A DNA stretch of 64,000 nt. Source: Prinia subflava (lineage: Eukaryota > Chordata > Aves > Passeriformes > Cisticolidae). The translations under genes were made by a program, and so were the position numbers. Shown here in pieces: positions 36,008 through 49,300 of the stretch (position 1 is the stretch's first letter; each line of letters starts with the position of its first letter). The DNA is taken from positions 14,645,162-14,709,161 of the forward strand of contig NC_086283.1 of NCBI RefSeq assembly GCF_021018805.1, read 5' to 3'. The notes under the pieces were generated by a model. It ran no database searches, was not told the origin of the DNA, and saw nothing but the letters and a program-made list of their open reading frames with translations.

Positions 36008-38090
36008 CTGGGGAAAAAAAATCAACAGATCGTATCTTGATATGCAGATCAAGGTCATCTTACTCAATGCTAAATGACTAAAATCAGGCATTTAGGCTAA
36101 GCTGGTTATTTTAAAGAAATCCAGTCCCTTCTCACAGGTAACTCACTCATACCAGAGGGAGCTTAAATCATTACTTAGACACTTGTCCCACAGATGGGCA
36201 AATTAATCCTTCCCCAGGATTCCTGCTTTGTACAGCCTTGTCTTTCCTTTTCTGCCATGGTAAAAACCACAAACAGTAGAAACTGCTGTCTCCTATTTAC
36301 AATCAGTACATCACAGCTCCTAAACCAAAACCTGACTGAGTTTCAAGAGAAGAAGCTTCCCTCACTCTGCTTTACAGAAGGAGATGCTGGCTGCTTTTAA
36401 GAGTAGAATTATGAAGAATTTTTAATGCTGACAGTGTGCCGTAGTCATTGTGACTATTTTGAAAGACATACAGATGAAGGTTGCACATGTCATAACTCTG
36501 TAACTACTAGTCAAAAGAATCCTAAAGAGAGCATTTTATAGTGTTTGTCACCAAAGTGAGAGAGAACCATGTTAAGTCTATTGCATCAGCATTCTGGAAG
36601 TCTGAGCACAACAGCAAACCCCAGTGGTAATGAGTGACCACAAGAAGCATCTTTGCAACTGGTCTTTTGTGTCTAATCCTTTTCCATGGCATTAGAGTGA
36701 AAGCAGTGAAAAACATACTCAGAACTGGTAACAGAAGGCTTATGAATGAGTCTGAATGAACCCCTCAGACCTAAACCACAAAACTGATAGTAAAACCAAA
36801 TTATTTTGCTGGGAGCAACAATCTCACCCACACCCTGGGTTTCCTTGCTGTCTCAGCAAGTAGGTTACACCCAGTGCTGCAGACTACTGGGGGCTAGTTG
36901 TTCTTTCACCTCCAAAAACCAAGTCACCTTCAGCATGACTTCAGTAGATACAGCAACACATGGATACCTCCACAGTGGTCCAGCTTTCCTGCACAGAGGC
37001 AGTAAGACTTGTGCTAACAGAAAATCCACAACACAGAACCCTCTGTTAAAAGAGCTGGCAGATGGCAATTCAGAAGAGGAATTCCTGGAGAAAGAGAAAC
37101 AATGAGAAGTAAATCACAAAAAGGTTGGCACAAAAGCTCAATTCATGACCTTTATAAAGCCCTCAGTACACACAAAGCCTAGCTATAGTTTTTGGCTCAG
37201 GCTGAACAGGATTTCTGTGCAGCTTTCAATACTGCAGGTGCAGATGAGTAAACAGCAAGCTAGGAGCAACAGCAGCACTCATGGAATAACCAGAGACCAG
37301 TTAAGGCCTCTGGCTAATCCTTTAGTTTAAAACCTCATTTGATGTTTGTGCTCCTGGTATATAGGGCTGGAATTCAAACACTGGGTGTTTCCCAAAGGTG
37401 AAAGACAGACAGACAGACTTTGTGCTAGCCCAATTCCTCCCTGCTAGATGCAGCAGACGACAAGCTTGGATTGCTGCCTGCCACCTTTGTGCCACTGAGC
37501 CCAGTGCTGGTGCCACCAGCCAGGAGATGCTTTCAAAGGCCAGCTCAGACATTGTCCCTGGACATATCTCTTTTTCCTTCAAGTGCCCTTGGTCCTCATT
37601 CACTGCAGAAGCATTTTCTAAGGGACGGATGGGTTCACCCTTTCTCCCCTCCATCCTCCAGACAGGAAATAGATGGTCAGAACCATCTCTAGTCCTGGTT
37701 TGACTGAGTGCAGGAAAATTTAAGTGCCACAACAAAGTTCAAGGGACATGGGAAGGATCTTAAAACCCTTTGTCACTGTAGCCAACAGAAATGGCCCTCA
37801 AAACGCTAAACACCAAACCAGCTGGGAATTACATTCATTTGCTCTTAGAATAGCCATATAGATTTTACTGACCTGAAAAACAAAACCAAGCTTTTTTCAC
37901 CCAAACAGTACAGCTCCAGTTAATCAAATACTTCACGAGAAATCCAAAATACCAATTAAATTTGGAAATGTTCCCCCTGGGTTTTAAAGACTTGGGCAGC
38001 CAAAGCCCAAGCACACAGACTCCAGTGCCTCTTGGCTGCCTCTCCAGGTATTTCAGGCAGCAAGGCTGTGCTCTGGGACCACTGATCCTA

Positions 38091-38110
38091 AAGGCCAGCC
38101 AGCTGGCCTT
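38091..38110 (+). repeat. 9-bp inverted repeat with 2-nt spacer
   Basis: AAGGCCAGC, then CA, then GCTGGCCTT. Nearly a perfect 20-bp palindrome. The spacer is too short for an RNA hairpin, but it could extrude as a cruciform or bind a dimeric factor. Confidence 0.75.
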
Positions 38111-38807
38111 GGTAACAAGCGGGTGCTTGTGCAAGCAATGCCAACACAACAGGAAGAGGATGCCAGACATCTGCCTTTGTAGTACAGAGTAGGGAACATG
38201 GTTGTATCCTAAATTCATCTCTTCAATCCATGGGAAGATTCACTCGACTGGTACACATCAGCAAAGTATATCTTCCCCCTGTAGCATCTGCTCTTTACTC
38301 TCAAAAACATATGAAGCTTCCCACAACCAATGCTTTGGTCATGACTAGAGATCATTTCCAAACAGAATAAAACCAGGACTCCCCACAGACTGGGTTACTT
38401 TGTATGCAGAATATCAGGTGTCACTGAGCTGTTGGCTTTGAAAATATGCAACTAACCCCAGGACAGCCCACCTAGCCCTCATTACACCATTATCAAGGGG
38501 CTGCTCATCCATGTCCCTTGCTTTAACCAGCAAGTCTGTTATCAACATCATTTGACAGCAGCATCACTTCTTACATACAAGCATCTCGTCTTGGAGACAC
38601 CACGTGCTGCTTTCTTTGGGCAAATTTTAGGAGATTTTTGTGAAGTATAGGCATAAAGACTGATTTGAGCCATGCCATGAGACACAACTCCATAGTCATT
38701 GCCACTTTTTCTTACACCTCTGACCATGCACACACGTGCCAAGACAACCTTGATAATTCACTCCAAAAACAGAATTCAGGACTGGCAGCAAACTGGTGTT
38801 GGCTTGA

Positions 38808-38942
38808 TTTTTTTTTTTAATGGCTGTATTGGTTTGGTCTTTTTTTTTTTTTTTTAAATCTGGGTTCCTGGGGAACACTCTTCTAGAAGTACCTCATTCC
38901 AACTCAGTAAGGAGGCAACAGCAATGTAAAAAAAAAAAAAAA
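38808..38942. repeat. Cluster of homopolymer runs T11, T16 and A15
   Basis: T runs at 38808-38818 and 38840-38855 are followed by an A run at 38928-38942. The opposed T and A runs could pair in a transcript. No retroelement body is recognised between them. Confidence 0.8.
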
Positions 38943-39523
38943 GTGTTCCTCCATCCAGTCGAGAATTCAATGTTAAGAGGACAATCTGTCAAAGACTGAA
39001 ACTCTAGAACTGAAAGACTTAATCAGAAATATTCCAGCAAAACATCACAGGGATCATAGCCATCTTAAAGGGCATGTATGTGTCACCTAAATCCAGAGCA
39101 TTCTGGCTGGACTACATCTCCCACAAACTCTGTGGAGGAAATTTCCTGTGGTGGAAAATAAGAATTTTTGGTTTGTCATCTGAATAACATCTGCCCCCTA
39201 AAGCATTGCAAACTAGCAATAGAACTGCATTGAATCATCATCTGTGTTGTACTTTAAAGTTATATTTTCATATATTGGAAAAAAACTAGAAATGAAAGGA
39301 AGCTCTTGGGCACAATATTTTAATCCAAAACAAAGATCAGGCAGGTTATTGTTTCTCCCCTACCTATTGCAGCAAATACCAGATGAGAGATGATGTATCC
39401 TTTATAGGCAGCTTTATGAAACCTTCAAGTACTACGTACAGCAAAGTCTGCTGCTGAGATTGTGATCAAAAAACCTCACAGAGGACAAATGTCAGAGCGA
39501 GAAGAGAGCTAGGAAATGTTAAT

Positions 39524-39545
39524 AGCATGCCTTTAATGGCATGCT
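39524..39545 (+). repeat. Perfect 8-bp inverted repeat (hairpin)
   Basis: AGCATGCC, loop TTTAAT, GGCATGCT. Short stem within AT-rich sequence; no transcript is implied. Confidence 0.75.
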
Positions 39546-39876
39546 GGCTCTTCATCACAAGGCAAATGGTTTGCTGGAGCTACAGTTGTACTACCGTAAC
39601 AGTTTGCTGAAATGAATGTAGCAGCATTGTTAACGCTGAGCTACTATTATGTTCTTAAGTGTGCATGACTTACTTTTAACAGAACAGTTCAGTTCACGTT
39701 TGTTACACAGACAATAGCAGCACTTTGCAAGAGGGTATAAAACTTTCAAATCTCCAGAGACGTGTTCAATGTGACAGTAATTCACAGGCTGTTCAAAGCT
39801 CACTTTCATCAGAAAACAGTCTCTCCCACTAATGCAGCCACTGCATCCCTTATCCTACTTTCGGGTGTTTTTTTAG

Positions 39877-40165
39877 CCATTGTTCCATTCATAAAGTGGA
39901 AGTAACAGCAAAAAGTTTACAGCCACTCCTAAAAATATACAGAGAAAGTCTAAAACCTTCTCGAAGTCAGTCCATTCCAGCTGCAAACATACCTAGTGAA
40001 CAGGAATTTCACTGGGCAGGGAACAAGGAAATGGCATTATCTGTTGAAGTGCACCAGCCCACGGTTCACTCGAGGCAGACAGAGGGAGCTGTTGCTATTC
40101 GAACGGGAGATGCTCCCAGGCAGACACATGATTATACACAACCAAGCAGTTTGAAAGATGACTGA
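39877..40165 (+). other. Candidate terminal exon-like open frame (weak)
   Basis: A strong acceptor ('tcgggtgtttttttag') precedes 95 open codons ending in TGA at 40163-40165. The translation is hydrophilic and ends in QPSSLKDD. Several CpG dinucleotides survive (ctcgag, ttcgaacggg), unusual for methylated neutral bird DNA and a hint of constraint. No polyadenylation signal or upstream exon could be tied to it and no protein family is recognised. Chance remains the leading explanation. Confidence 0.18.
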
Positions 40166-43100
40166 CACTGAAGACCTCATTTACTAAAGGCAAAGTGAAA
40201 ATGCATCTGTAGTTCCCCCCCATTTCCTTCTATAGCGTTCATCTCCTCTTGCAAAAAAAAACACCAACAACAACGCAGAAGTGTTGTGCAACATTGAAAA
40301 TGAATTTTTCAAGCCTGCCTCAATTACAGCCCATTACTGAAGCCAAGCAGATTTGAAAGTATTTATCCCCCATATGCCTTATCCCAGTGCAAGGGGGGCA
40401 CTTATGGAGCGATACAGGGAGCAGCAGACTGAAAGGACCAGGACTTCTCATGCTGCCCCAGGACACCACCAACAAATTCAACAAGTTCAAATAGACTGTG
40501 GCACGCTTGCAACACTATCCGAGTCACAGCTCCGGACACCCCCCCTTCATAGCCTCTTGCCTCCCAGAACTGCTGGTAGCAGTTCTAGATGGGATCCACT
40601 TCTAGTTCTCCAGGCTCAGGCAATTTTCTCAGGGACCTATCTAAAGGCTGGTACCTAAATTGCTGAGAAAAAAATCGTCTTCAAAGTCTAGGAGGAAGAA
40701 ACTATGACGAGGTGCTCTGCATCAGACAGAAATCTAGTTAGCTGCTGTCTTCTACCTAGCAATTATTTAGAACAAGGTTCATACAAATTTTTACCCTTCT
40801 ACAACCTTTCAGTCTTGTCATCACTTCTGTCCTCATTGGGAAGGGATTCTCCACAGAATGGAGGGGACAACCAGCACTTCAGAGATGCAGCCAGCAGAAT
40901 CCTATCAAAGTCCCTAAAGCCCCAAATTGCTCAGTGTTCAGCCAGCAACAGGCTGGTTGGCACAACTTTGTTTTCTTTGCACTTCTTGGCTTTTGCTTTC
41001 TAGCAGCTTCATTCAGTGCACTAACAGATTTCCCCAGAAAGTGCAGCAATGCCCTTGGCCCCGAAAACTGTGACAAGACTAGCAACAATTAGTTTAAACT
41101 GGGTATCTGAAAAGCTTTTATTAGCAGGCTCTGTAGCAAATAGACTGCAATCCTCTTAAAGCAAGGAACTCAAGTCTGAACAGGAAATTTTAGAAACACA
41201 GAGAACATGCCAAAGTATTATCTGCTATATTGCTTCTGCTCATATTGGCAAGTGTTGTCTTGTATGAAGTGAGCTTTAGTTCAATATTTACAGCAAAAAA
41301 AAAAAAGACCTTGCAAAAATTAATGGGTGAAACACCCAATAAAACAAAAAAGCACAGGAAACCAGCCTGACTTTCTGATCCCTTGCCAACACCACATCCT
41401 TGCTAGGCTGCATGCTGCTACAAACAGCAAAGCAACAAAGGACAATAAGAGGGCAGAGATGGTTTTCAATGTTTAGAAGACATCCATTGGAAGATTACCA
41501 GAGAGATTATTTATTCCTTTTTGCTGTGTCTCAGCTTTAACAGATGGAATCCTAGTAATTAGACAGAGAATTCTACTGCATGCTCCTATGGAATGTAATG
41601 ACTGTTACCTACTTGCTTCTTTCCCTGTACTTCTTGTACTTCTTGTCCTTCAGGTGGGATTCCCCAGAGGACTCAGTCTACCTTGCCTTGGTACAGCCAA
41701 TGGCATAAGACCTCCTGACCTCTGCAAGAACAGAGTGCAGCAACATCCTTGCTGCTCCTTCTCCTGCCTTTGAATTTGTCTCCCTGCTGCCACAGACAGT
41801 CTAATTGATGTCAGTCAAATTTAAACCCCATCTCATGCAAGCACACTGAAGAGTCATATATAAATATTCTTCTGAGCAAAACCTGAAGGCATCTACTGCA
41901 CAGAGGGTGTTCAGTTTCAAAATAGAGGCCAAAACTTTACTTTCTACCTTGTTTAATACTTTGATTTATATCCTCATTAGCCTGGGGAATAGCTCCTATT
42001 AAAACTATTAAAGATAATTTTTGCAATAATATCAAAGGATACGAGTAGGCGTAATGATGGTACTAATGATAAAAATTAATAACATTCATTATTTTTAATC
42101 ATATGTACAGCTGAAATGAATAATCAGGAAAATAAACAAGACATTTTATGTGAACCTAAAATGAAGGGGATGTGAAAACACTCTAAGTTACCCTTAGTTG
42201 TCCACTCAAAGTTTAATACTGCACTTTTGCAGGCAAGAAAGTATTCGGCAGGCAGGCCAGACAGCAACCAGTGTGCAGCATAACATAAAGGAAATGCCTG
42301 TTCACCTCTTCCAAACCTGCTACCTTGATGCCTCTCTCACTCCAGGATAATGTGGGCATCTGGCACCTTACTCTATGTATGAGACATACCTGGATTAGGA
42401 TGTTATTAATGCCAAACAGCATCACTAACAACACTTCTTCCTTTAGTCTCTACAGCTGTTCCTTTACAATCTCACTGTCCATGTCTGCTCAGATCTCTGC
42501 ATCACACTGTTTCTCACTCACAGGAGGGACAGTGCAGCCACTGTCTCTACAGACTTTGGCAACAGCAAATCCTGGGATCAAGCTCAGCTGTCAGCACAAG
42601 CAACCCATGAAATTTCACACAGCAGCTCTCAGCAATGCAGGCAGGAAACTCTGACTTAAAGCAAGAGCTCTCCTGCCAGACTGTCATATACAGCAGATGA
42701 GTCTTCCAACCATGCTCCCTTCCAGTTATGAAACAGCTTGAAAATCCTAACCTGTTTGGATTTCAAGACTAATGCTTAGCAAATAAGACAATGTAGGTCT
42801 CACCCTTGTTTCAAAGCTCTGAAAACACAGCTCATGCTAAGCACTACTTTTATAAATACATACCTAAATGCATCTTTTTGTCTTAAAGGTGGAAAGATAT
42901 CTTCTTGGAAGGGAGACTTCTATTCAGGTTTTAAGAATGAAGTGGCAGGTGGGAAGTCAAGGAAAAAATATATCTCTTAACCAATGAAGTTATTTTCAAC
43001 AACAGAACTGCAATTTTGATGTTCATTATGTGTCACCTTAAAGGTGTTACAAGAGCCTTTGCTTGATATTAAACCCTCCAGTGAAAGTTATGACAGCCAT

Positions 43101-46100
43101 TTGTAAAATGAAGGGATTTTCTCTTCAGAACCAAACTTAAGTGTTGCTGCTGTCAAAATCTCTCTGTTTGTGTCATCTAAAACACATGTTCTGTTTTAAT
43201 TTGGAAATAAATAATACAGCTTTTGGTCTGCAGACAGGCTGCACCTTTAAAATTTTGACTACCCCAAAGCTTCAGTAGCTATGATATTCCACAACCCTGG
43301 TAAAGGGACACGGAAATACAGGTTACATAGAATTTTTTGCCCTTTGCTGCCTGAGAGAAGGTGGTCTCCCTGTGAGAAACAGAGTGAAATCAGAGCATGT
43401 TTGGATAAAAAATATCTGGCTTTCTGGAGCATCTTCCCATACATTCGTTGAATAATTCTGGGAGAGACAGCCATCTCCCAAGACATCTTTGCTTCCCAAA
43501 ACACAACAGTCAGTGAGGAGGTATTCCAAAGTCAAGAGAATTAGTCACTGCCCCAAGTCAGGGAGGAAGGATGAAAACTGAACCCAGACAGCTCCAGGGA
43601 AAGGAAAGGTCTGGCCAGCTTAGTTTCATCAGCTGCAATGCCTGGGTGATAGGTGATATTCTGCCAGTTTGGAAGGGCTCTGGCCCTTGCTCACCCCTGG
43701 ATTCCTCCTTTACCATTGCCTGGGGCTAGAGGCTTGGCTTCCATGCATGGGACTTCCGTTTTCTCCTGGCACTTGCTCCAGCTAAGCAGTGCAGGAGGTT
43801 TTGTGCCTGTCCTTCAGGCACACTGAAAGAAACAGATAACAATGTGTGTGTCCTCCGTATGTCCACCCTTCTGTGCAAAATTCTGACTGTAGAAAAAGAG
43901 ATGCTAACATGATGTTAGGGAGTTTTCTGGGCTTCTCTTTGTTTTACTGTTTCTCCTTGCAAAACATTTTTCACTTGTGAGTGCCCTATGAACACTGCTG
44001 TGAGCTTTCCAGTGAAATTGCAGTTCCGAACATGGCTGTGCGCTCTCACAGCAGCTCTGACACCTTCAGTGCCTGATCCAGTGCTTCTGCCAGTATATTT
44101 GCCCCTCAGGGAACCCTCTGGCCTGCCCTAGATGTGAAAAAGATTATTATGGTTGGCTTTACTTTACTTCATATCAGTTCCCAGATACAAAGGCATTATG
44201 GGGCACCCACTGAGCTGAGCAGCCCTTGGAATGGAACCTGGCTGGAACCAGACTACCTGGTTGAGCCCAGGGCACTGACACCTATTCTAAATCCTGTTTT
44301 CCAGACACGGGATCAGGGGGTCTGTTTCAGGGCTGCAAAACCCCAGCTCATCTCACACCAGGAAAGGGGGGAAAATCATGGGCTTTGGACATCAAAGCAA
44401 GACATGTGTCCTTAGGTCTCAAGACCAAGAATTGTCAGACGCAGAGAACAAGTCCTGTGTTTTCTGTACTTGGAAATAGAGACTAAGCTTTGGATTTTAC
44501 AGAATTGAAAATGGCCCAATGAGGCTGTTTTGGGGGCTCTAAAACAGAAAAAAAAGGCAGAGATCAAGTCCTGGTATTTTGGCTCAGCAACTGAGATAGA
44601 CTAATCTGCTTCTGAGCAGGGAGGCAGAAGTGGGAGGGAAGGTGTTGGATTCCAGGCAGGCAGGAGGTGGGCAGGGGACAAAGACCCCAGCCTGAGGTGG
44701 AGGTTTAGTCATATTGGTCCCCAAAGTTTGAGAGGGCAGCATACATCAGGCTGAACTCAATGTCTGAAAGAGTCTCTGGGGAAAAGGACAGTTTTCACAC
44801 TGTTTTTATATGTCCAACTCTTAATTCATTGTGCATACAATAGCTGGAATAGTCATTAAGTCATTAGTTCATATTTAGACAATGCACAATTATGGCAGTT
44901 CATGTTCCTAGGACAGTGATTGATTAATGACCTTGTCAAAAGCCACACCGCTATGATAAGCAGAAGCTTTAATTAGCTTGAGGATGGGCAGGGCTGTCCT
45001 CAGCCAGGAGCAGAGCAGGCAGCAGCTTTGTTGTCGTCTAAAGCAGCCTGGCTTCTTCCTCTGAGATTCAAGGAACCCTCATCTCTTTTCAAGGGCAGAA
45101 ATGATGTGTCCCAGTACATCTGTGGTGCTTGCGTGGAGATTTGTGGGGGCAGTGTCACTGGCCCAATTGTCCTCACTCACCACAGATGAACCCAAGACTG
45201 AATCATCTTCTCCACCCCCAGAAAAGAAGGCACTTTTCCAGGAAGCAGCCAAACAGCATCTTCAGCGTGATATGTTATACTTATACAATATTTTCTGTGC
45301 TTATTAACTAATTATTGAGTGTTTAATAATCAGACAATATTTATAAATTAGTAATTCATTATTATTTATATACTTGTAAGCTGATTATTCAACACATACT
45401 CAATATTAAACTATGCCACTTACAATCAAGTGTGGCAGCAATTTATTTACAACCATGTCAAGAGCCCCTGTGGCACCAGAGCAAGCAGGAGCTGCATTTC
45501 CACCCCCATGAAGGTGGTAGGAGCCTGGCAGGATCACACAGTGCACTGGCAGCTCCCCAGAACAGGTCTTTTGCCTCTGCATCAGGCATATATGCAAAAT
45601 ATGCAGGAATATGAGTGGTGTGTTTCATTTTTATAGGTACTGTTCCCTTACCAGTGTGACTTTCCAGTATCATTAAAATTAATAAGATTAGCAAAGCAGC
45701 AAGGAAGAGCAGTAACTCTGTTACTTCTCAGTTTTCAGTTTACAGTTTCACATTTAGAAAAGTTAAAAGTTGACTTGAACTAAGGTTGTTGGGTAGTGTA
45801 AGATATTGGTATATTTTACAGGTATAACTATAAGAGTGAAGTTGGATGTGCAAGCAGAACACGTGAGAGCTCCTCTGCTAATACTAATTTGTAATGATGA
45901 CCTGCTGCAGAGGCTAATCACAATAATGAGAACCAGATAAGAGCCCAGGAAGCCTAGCTAAAAACTAGAAAAAGGCTGCAAGTCCAAAAAACTAATAGTA
46001 TTTTTAATTGGAAAACCCCCTGCGACAACACAAAATGGCCTCCTAAATCATGGAGCAAATGAAGACACTGAGAAAGAGTTCAAATTTCAGGAACAGATGG

Positions 46101-46247
46101 TCTTACAAAGTGATTCAGTAAGTCTCTATCAACTGCTGAGGAAAATGCACTAAACCCAAGCACTTTCCATAACCTTAGAGAGGCTCTCTGGTTCATTGCA
46201 GAGGATTACAAGACAACATTTTAAAAGAAGCAAGTGAACCTAGTTCG
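40166..46247. other. Non-coding sequence
   Basis: About 6 kb of AT-rich DNA. A somewhat GC-richer part (43.5-44.7 kb) contains a G-rich patch near 44617-44703 and frames of 60-90 codons without features. No gene or known repeat family is recognised. A very AT-rich patch lies at 45300-45415. Confidence 0.5.
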
Positions 46248-46268
46248 TATAAGCTATTGAAGCTTATA
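46248..46268 (+). repeat. 8-bp inverted repeat next to a tandem duplication
   Basis: TATAAGCT, spacer ATTGA, AGCTTATA, ending three bases before the 22-bp tandem duplication at 46272. Confidence 0.75.
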
Positions 46269-46271
46269 AGG

Positions 46272-46315
46272 TATTATGAAGAAAATTAACTCCTATTATG
46301 AAGAAAATTAACTCC
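46272..46315 (+). repeat. Perfect 22-bp tandem duplication
   Basis: A 22-bp unit starting TATTATGAAG and ending TTAACTCC occurs twice head to tail without mismatch (46272-46293 and 46294-46315). Absence of differences suggests a recent slippage or repair event. Confidence 0.95.
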
Positions 46316-49300
46316 AACCTGGCCAAAACCAATGAAATAGTAAAAGACAATCATACCTCATCTATGCCTGAGGCTTAACTGTTGCATCTGTTTCCTGAGG
46401 TTGACACTAAAGCACAGGATTGTGAGTCTTGGGTTAAAACCTTTCCTGTGAAGCGGAAAAAGATGGCAAAAATTTGACCCTAAGAATAATATCTAATAAA
46501 CCAAATAAAATAAATAATCCACTACTGACTATGCTATTAACATCTAACTCCTATGGAGGAAGATGTTCTAAGCTAGGAAAGTAAGGTGGTCACGTTATTT
46601 TTAAATGTCTTCCATAAGCATCACAGGACAGCAAGTAGTTAATTTCCCCACAAAAATATTATCAGGCACTCTCTGCCCAACTTTGATTATTTCAATTATA
46701 TATTTTATAATATTATATATTATATGAGGAAGAAATAGCACAACATTTAGTTCATGACTATGACTGAAGTTATAGGAAAGATGAAAATATGGTATAAATT
46801 CAAGGGTGTTTCAGAGTCCACAAAAGAGAAACTGTTTTCTGTCCACTATTAAATATGATCAAAATTACCTGATCGTAAGTATATCTATGTGCAATTTGTA
46901 AAGAATGTATATAAGTTTCTCTGGATATAATTATATGTATTGGCAAATGATACTTGAGTTGGAAGAAACAAGTAATTCAATTAAGGCCAAATGTTTCCCA
47001 CATGCAATCTGGTAAAATGTAATTTGTTATCATTAAGCTATCTTTGCAATTTCAGAAGTGAGAACTATAGTTTCATGGCTTTCAGAAAAATAGCACAGAA
47101 ATTAATGGTCCTTAAATAGGTAAAAGGAGTATGTAAAAACAGATTAAAAGCAGTACTTGGCAGACAGAAGAGATTCCTCAATTAGAGATGTCAAAAAACC
47201 TAAATGTGTAGTATGTGGGCATGTAACTTTCTGGAAAAGTGTTATGAAATGACTAACGAGGAGATTGTAAAAATATGAAATTATTCCATTCCTTTTCTGC
47301 ATGCTGGCTGTTATTTTCCCATCCTTTGAGCAAGATAGTCACTAAAATATGTAGTGTGTCATCTTTGCCGTAGGATCTGTTTGAAGCTGCCACCTACACC
47401 GTACCTGTGTGGGCAGAGAAGAGACTGCACCAGTGACTGAACCTGTGGGAATCTGGGAACAGAAGGGGAACAGCCAGCACTGTACCCTTGGGGATAAAAC
47501 AAGTTACTCTGGGTTACCTACTGTGCCAAAATGTTGGTCTGTGCAGTCTGTCAGCAGTAAGGCACAGTAACCTCCCAACAGCGTGTCGGGTTTAGGCAAC
47601 TCTCATCTCCACAGCTCTTGTCTGTGCCTTGTAGCCTGCTGTAAACCAGGAGTAACATCTGCCTTGTGGGTGAGAGAAACCAACAGGGAGATTGAGCAGG
47701 GCCTGATGAAACTAGGGGGCTTTTCAAAAGCCTGACTACTTGACTTTCAGCTTACATTCTCTAACAGCTTGTATTCAGGTCTAGTTTATAAGCCTAAAGT
47801 CAGAATGATAGAGTTGGATGAATTTGAGTATGGTTGGCACAGGTCACAGGTTAGGAAATACTAAATCAAATCTTCCATTTAAGGAGTATTGGATACACTG
47901 AATACCCAGCAGTCCAGAAACTCAAATAGGAAGGCCTGATGCTGACCAAAAATCACATATAATATGATCTCTCTCACGCTAAGGTCAAGACCACCTTGTA
48001 GTCCTGACAAACATGAAAAGAAGCAGGACTTCCTCCTGTCTGAGTCTCAAGAAATTTATTTTTGGACTGTGTGTGGACTCTAAGGAAACTGCAACAAAAC
48101 CAACAAAAACAAAACAAAAACCCTTCACCTACATAATGCCTATTTTGGATATAGTCAAAGTACTAAAAATGAGAATGTCTATACTATAGGAGATCCACGG
48201 AGGTAGACAAGATATCTCTGGAAACAAGGCAGTTCTGTGAACACGTGGTTTACTGTGGATGCAGGGGCACTACTTGGAGCTGCTGGGCACAGCTAAATGC
48301 AGGCCAGGAAAGAGAGCAAAGTTCTTGTTACAGAACAATAAATCTCCTTCTGTGTTGAATATTCTGATTTACACTAATCAAACCAGTGCAAGATACAAAT
48401 CTTATGTACAGCCTATAGGATTACCACTACACCTTTGGCAAGCAGGAGGGTCTTGTTCAATGAAGGGAGATTGCCCCCAGCTAGCCACACCACTGTTCAC
48501 TATCTGAGGGCTTGGTATCTTACATCTCAAAGCTTGTTTTCATTTCCATCTGGCTTGTAGGTTTCATATTCCCAAAATCTAAGCAGTCATATTTATAAGG
48601 CTTTTCTATTTCATCCTTCCCAACACTATAGGAATTTCTCTCTTTTCTCAGGAGCTCCCTTCACCTTTTTGCTTTCAAACTCCCAGGGTTAGGAAAACCT
48701 CCTTGAGACTTTTGTATATAAAATTGTTTCTCAAGTTAATTTGAAAAAGAAGTGTCAAGAATATTTCAAAGAAGAATGTTGGTTATTAGAGCAACTGTCA
48801 GAAATTTTGAATTCCATTTTCATTTGGTAGTCTCATGAGTGCTAGTGATCCAGGTTTCTTTCTTGGTAAAACAAAACCATTAAGTGGAGCCCAAAGACTA
48901 ACATCAGCTTCCCAGGAAGGTTAAGCAGATAGAGTGGTGGACATAGACACTGCCCGTCAAACTGCAGATAAGTTTATGGTGACCTCTTCCCATATTTTCC
49001 TTTGAGGATCTCAAAAAACTAAAACTTGAATTCAGGTTAAAATGTATGAAGTAGTAAGACAAACATCTTTTGGCTGAAACATGGACTTCCCAATTCTCCT
49101 GTTACTTGGGCTGTAGTCTGTCAGATTCTGCCTACTTTCAAGCATATTTAGGATCAGTATTTCAGCTTCAAGAAGAAGTTGAAATTCTATCTATTCCCTC
49201 TATCAAACACATGAAGGTGTTTGATATTCATTCTATGAAACACATCTATCACACCCTGTCTTCATAGTAGAACTTTTTTGGGCCAAACTACCAACAACAT

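Larger units (their letters stand above)
36008..39876. other. Non-coding sequence with palindromes and homopolymers
   Basis: AT-rich DNA containing a tight palindrome (38091-38110), three homopolymer runs (38808-38942) and a hairpin (39524-39545), each listed. The 137-codon minus-strand frame at 37322-37735 overlaps plus-strand frames of similar size and has no recognisable product. No gene is seen. Confidence 0.5.
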
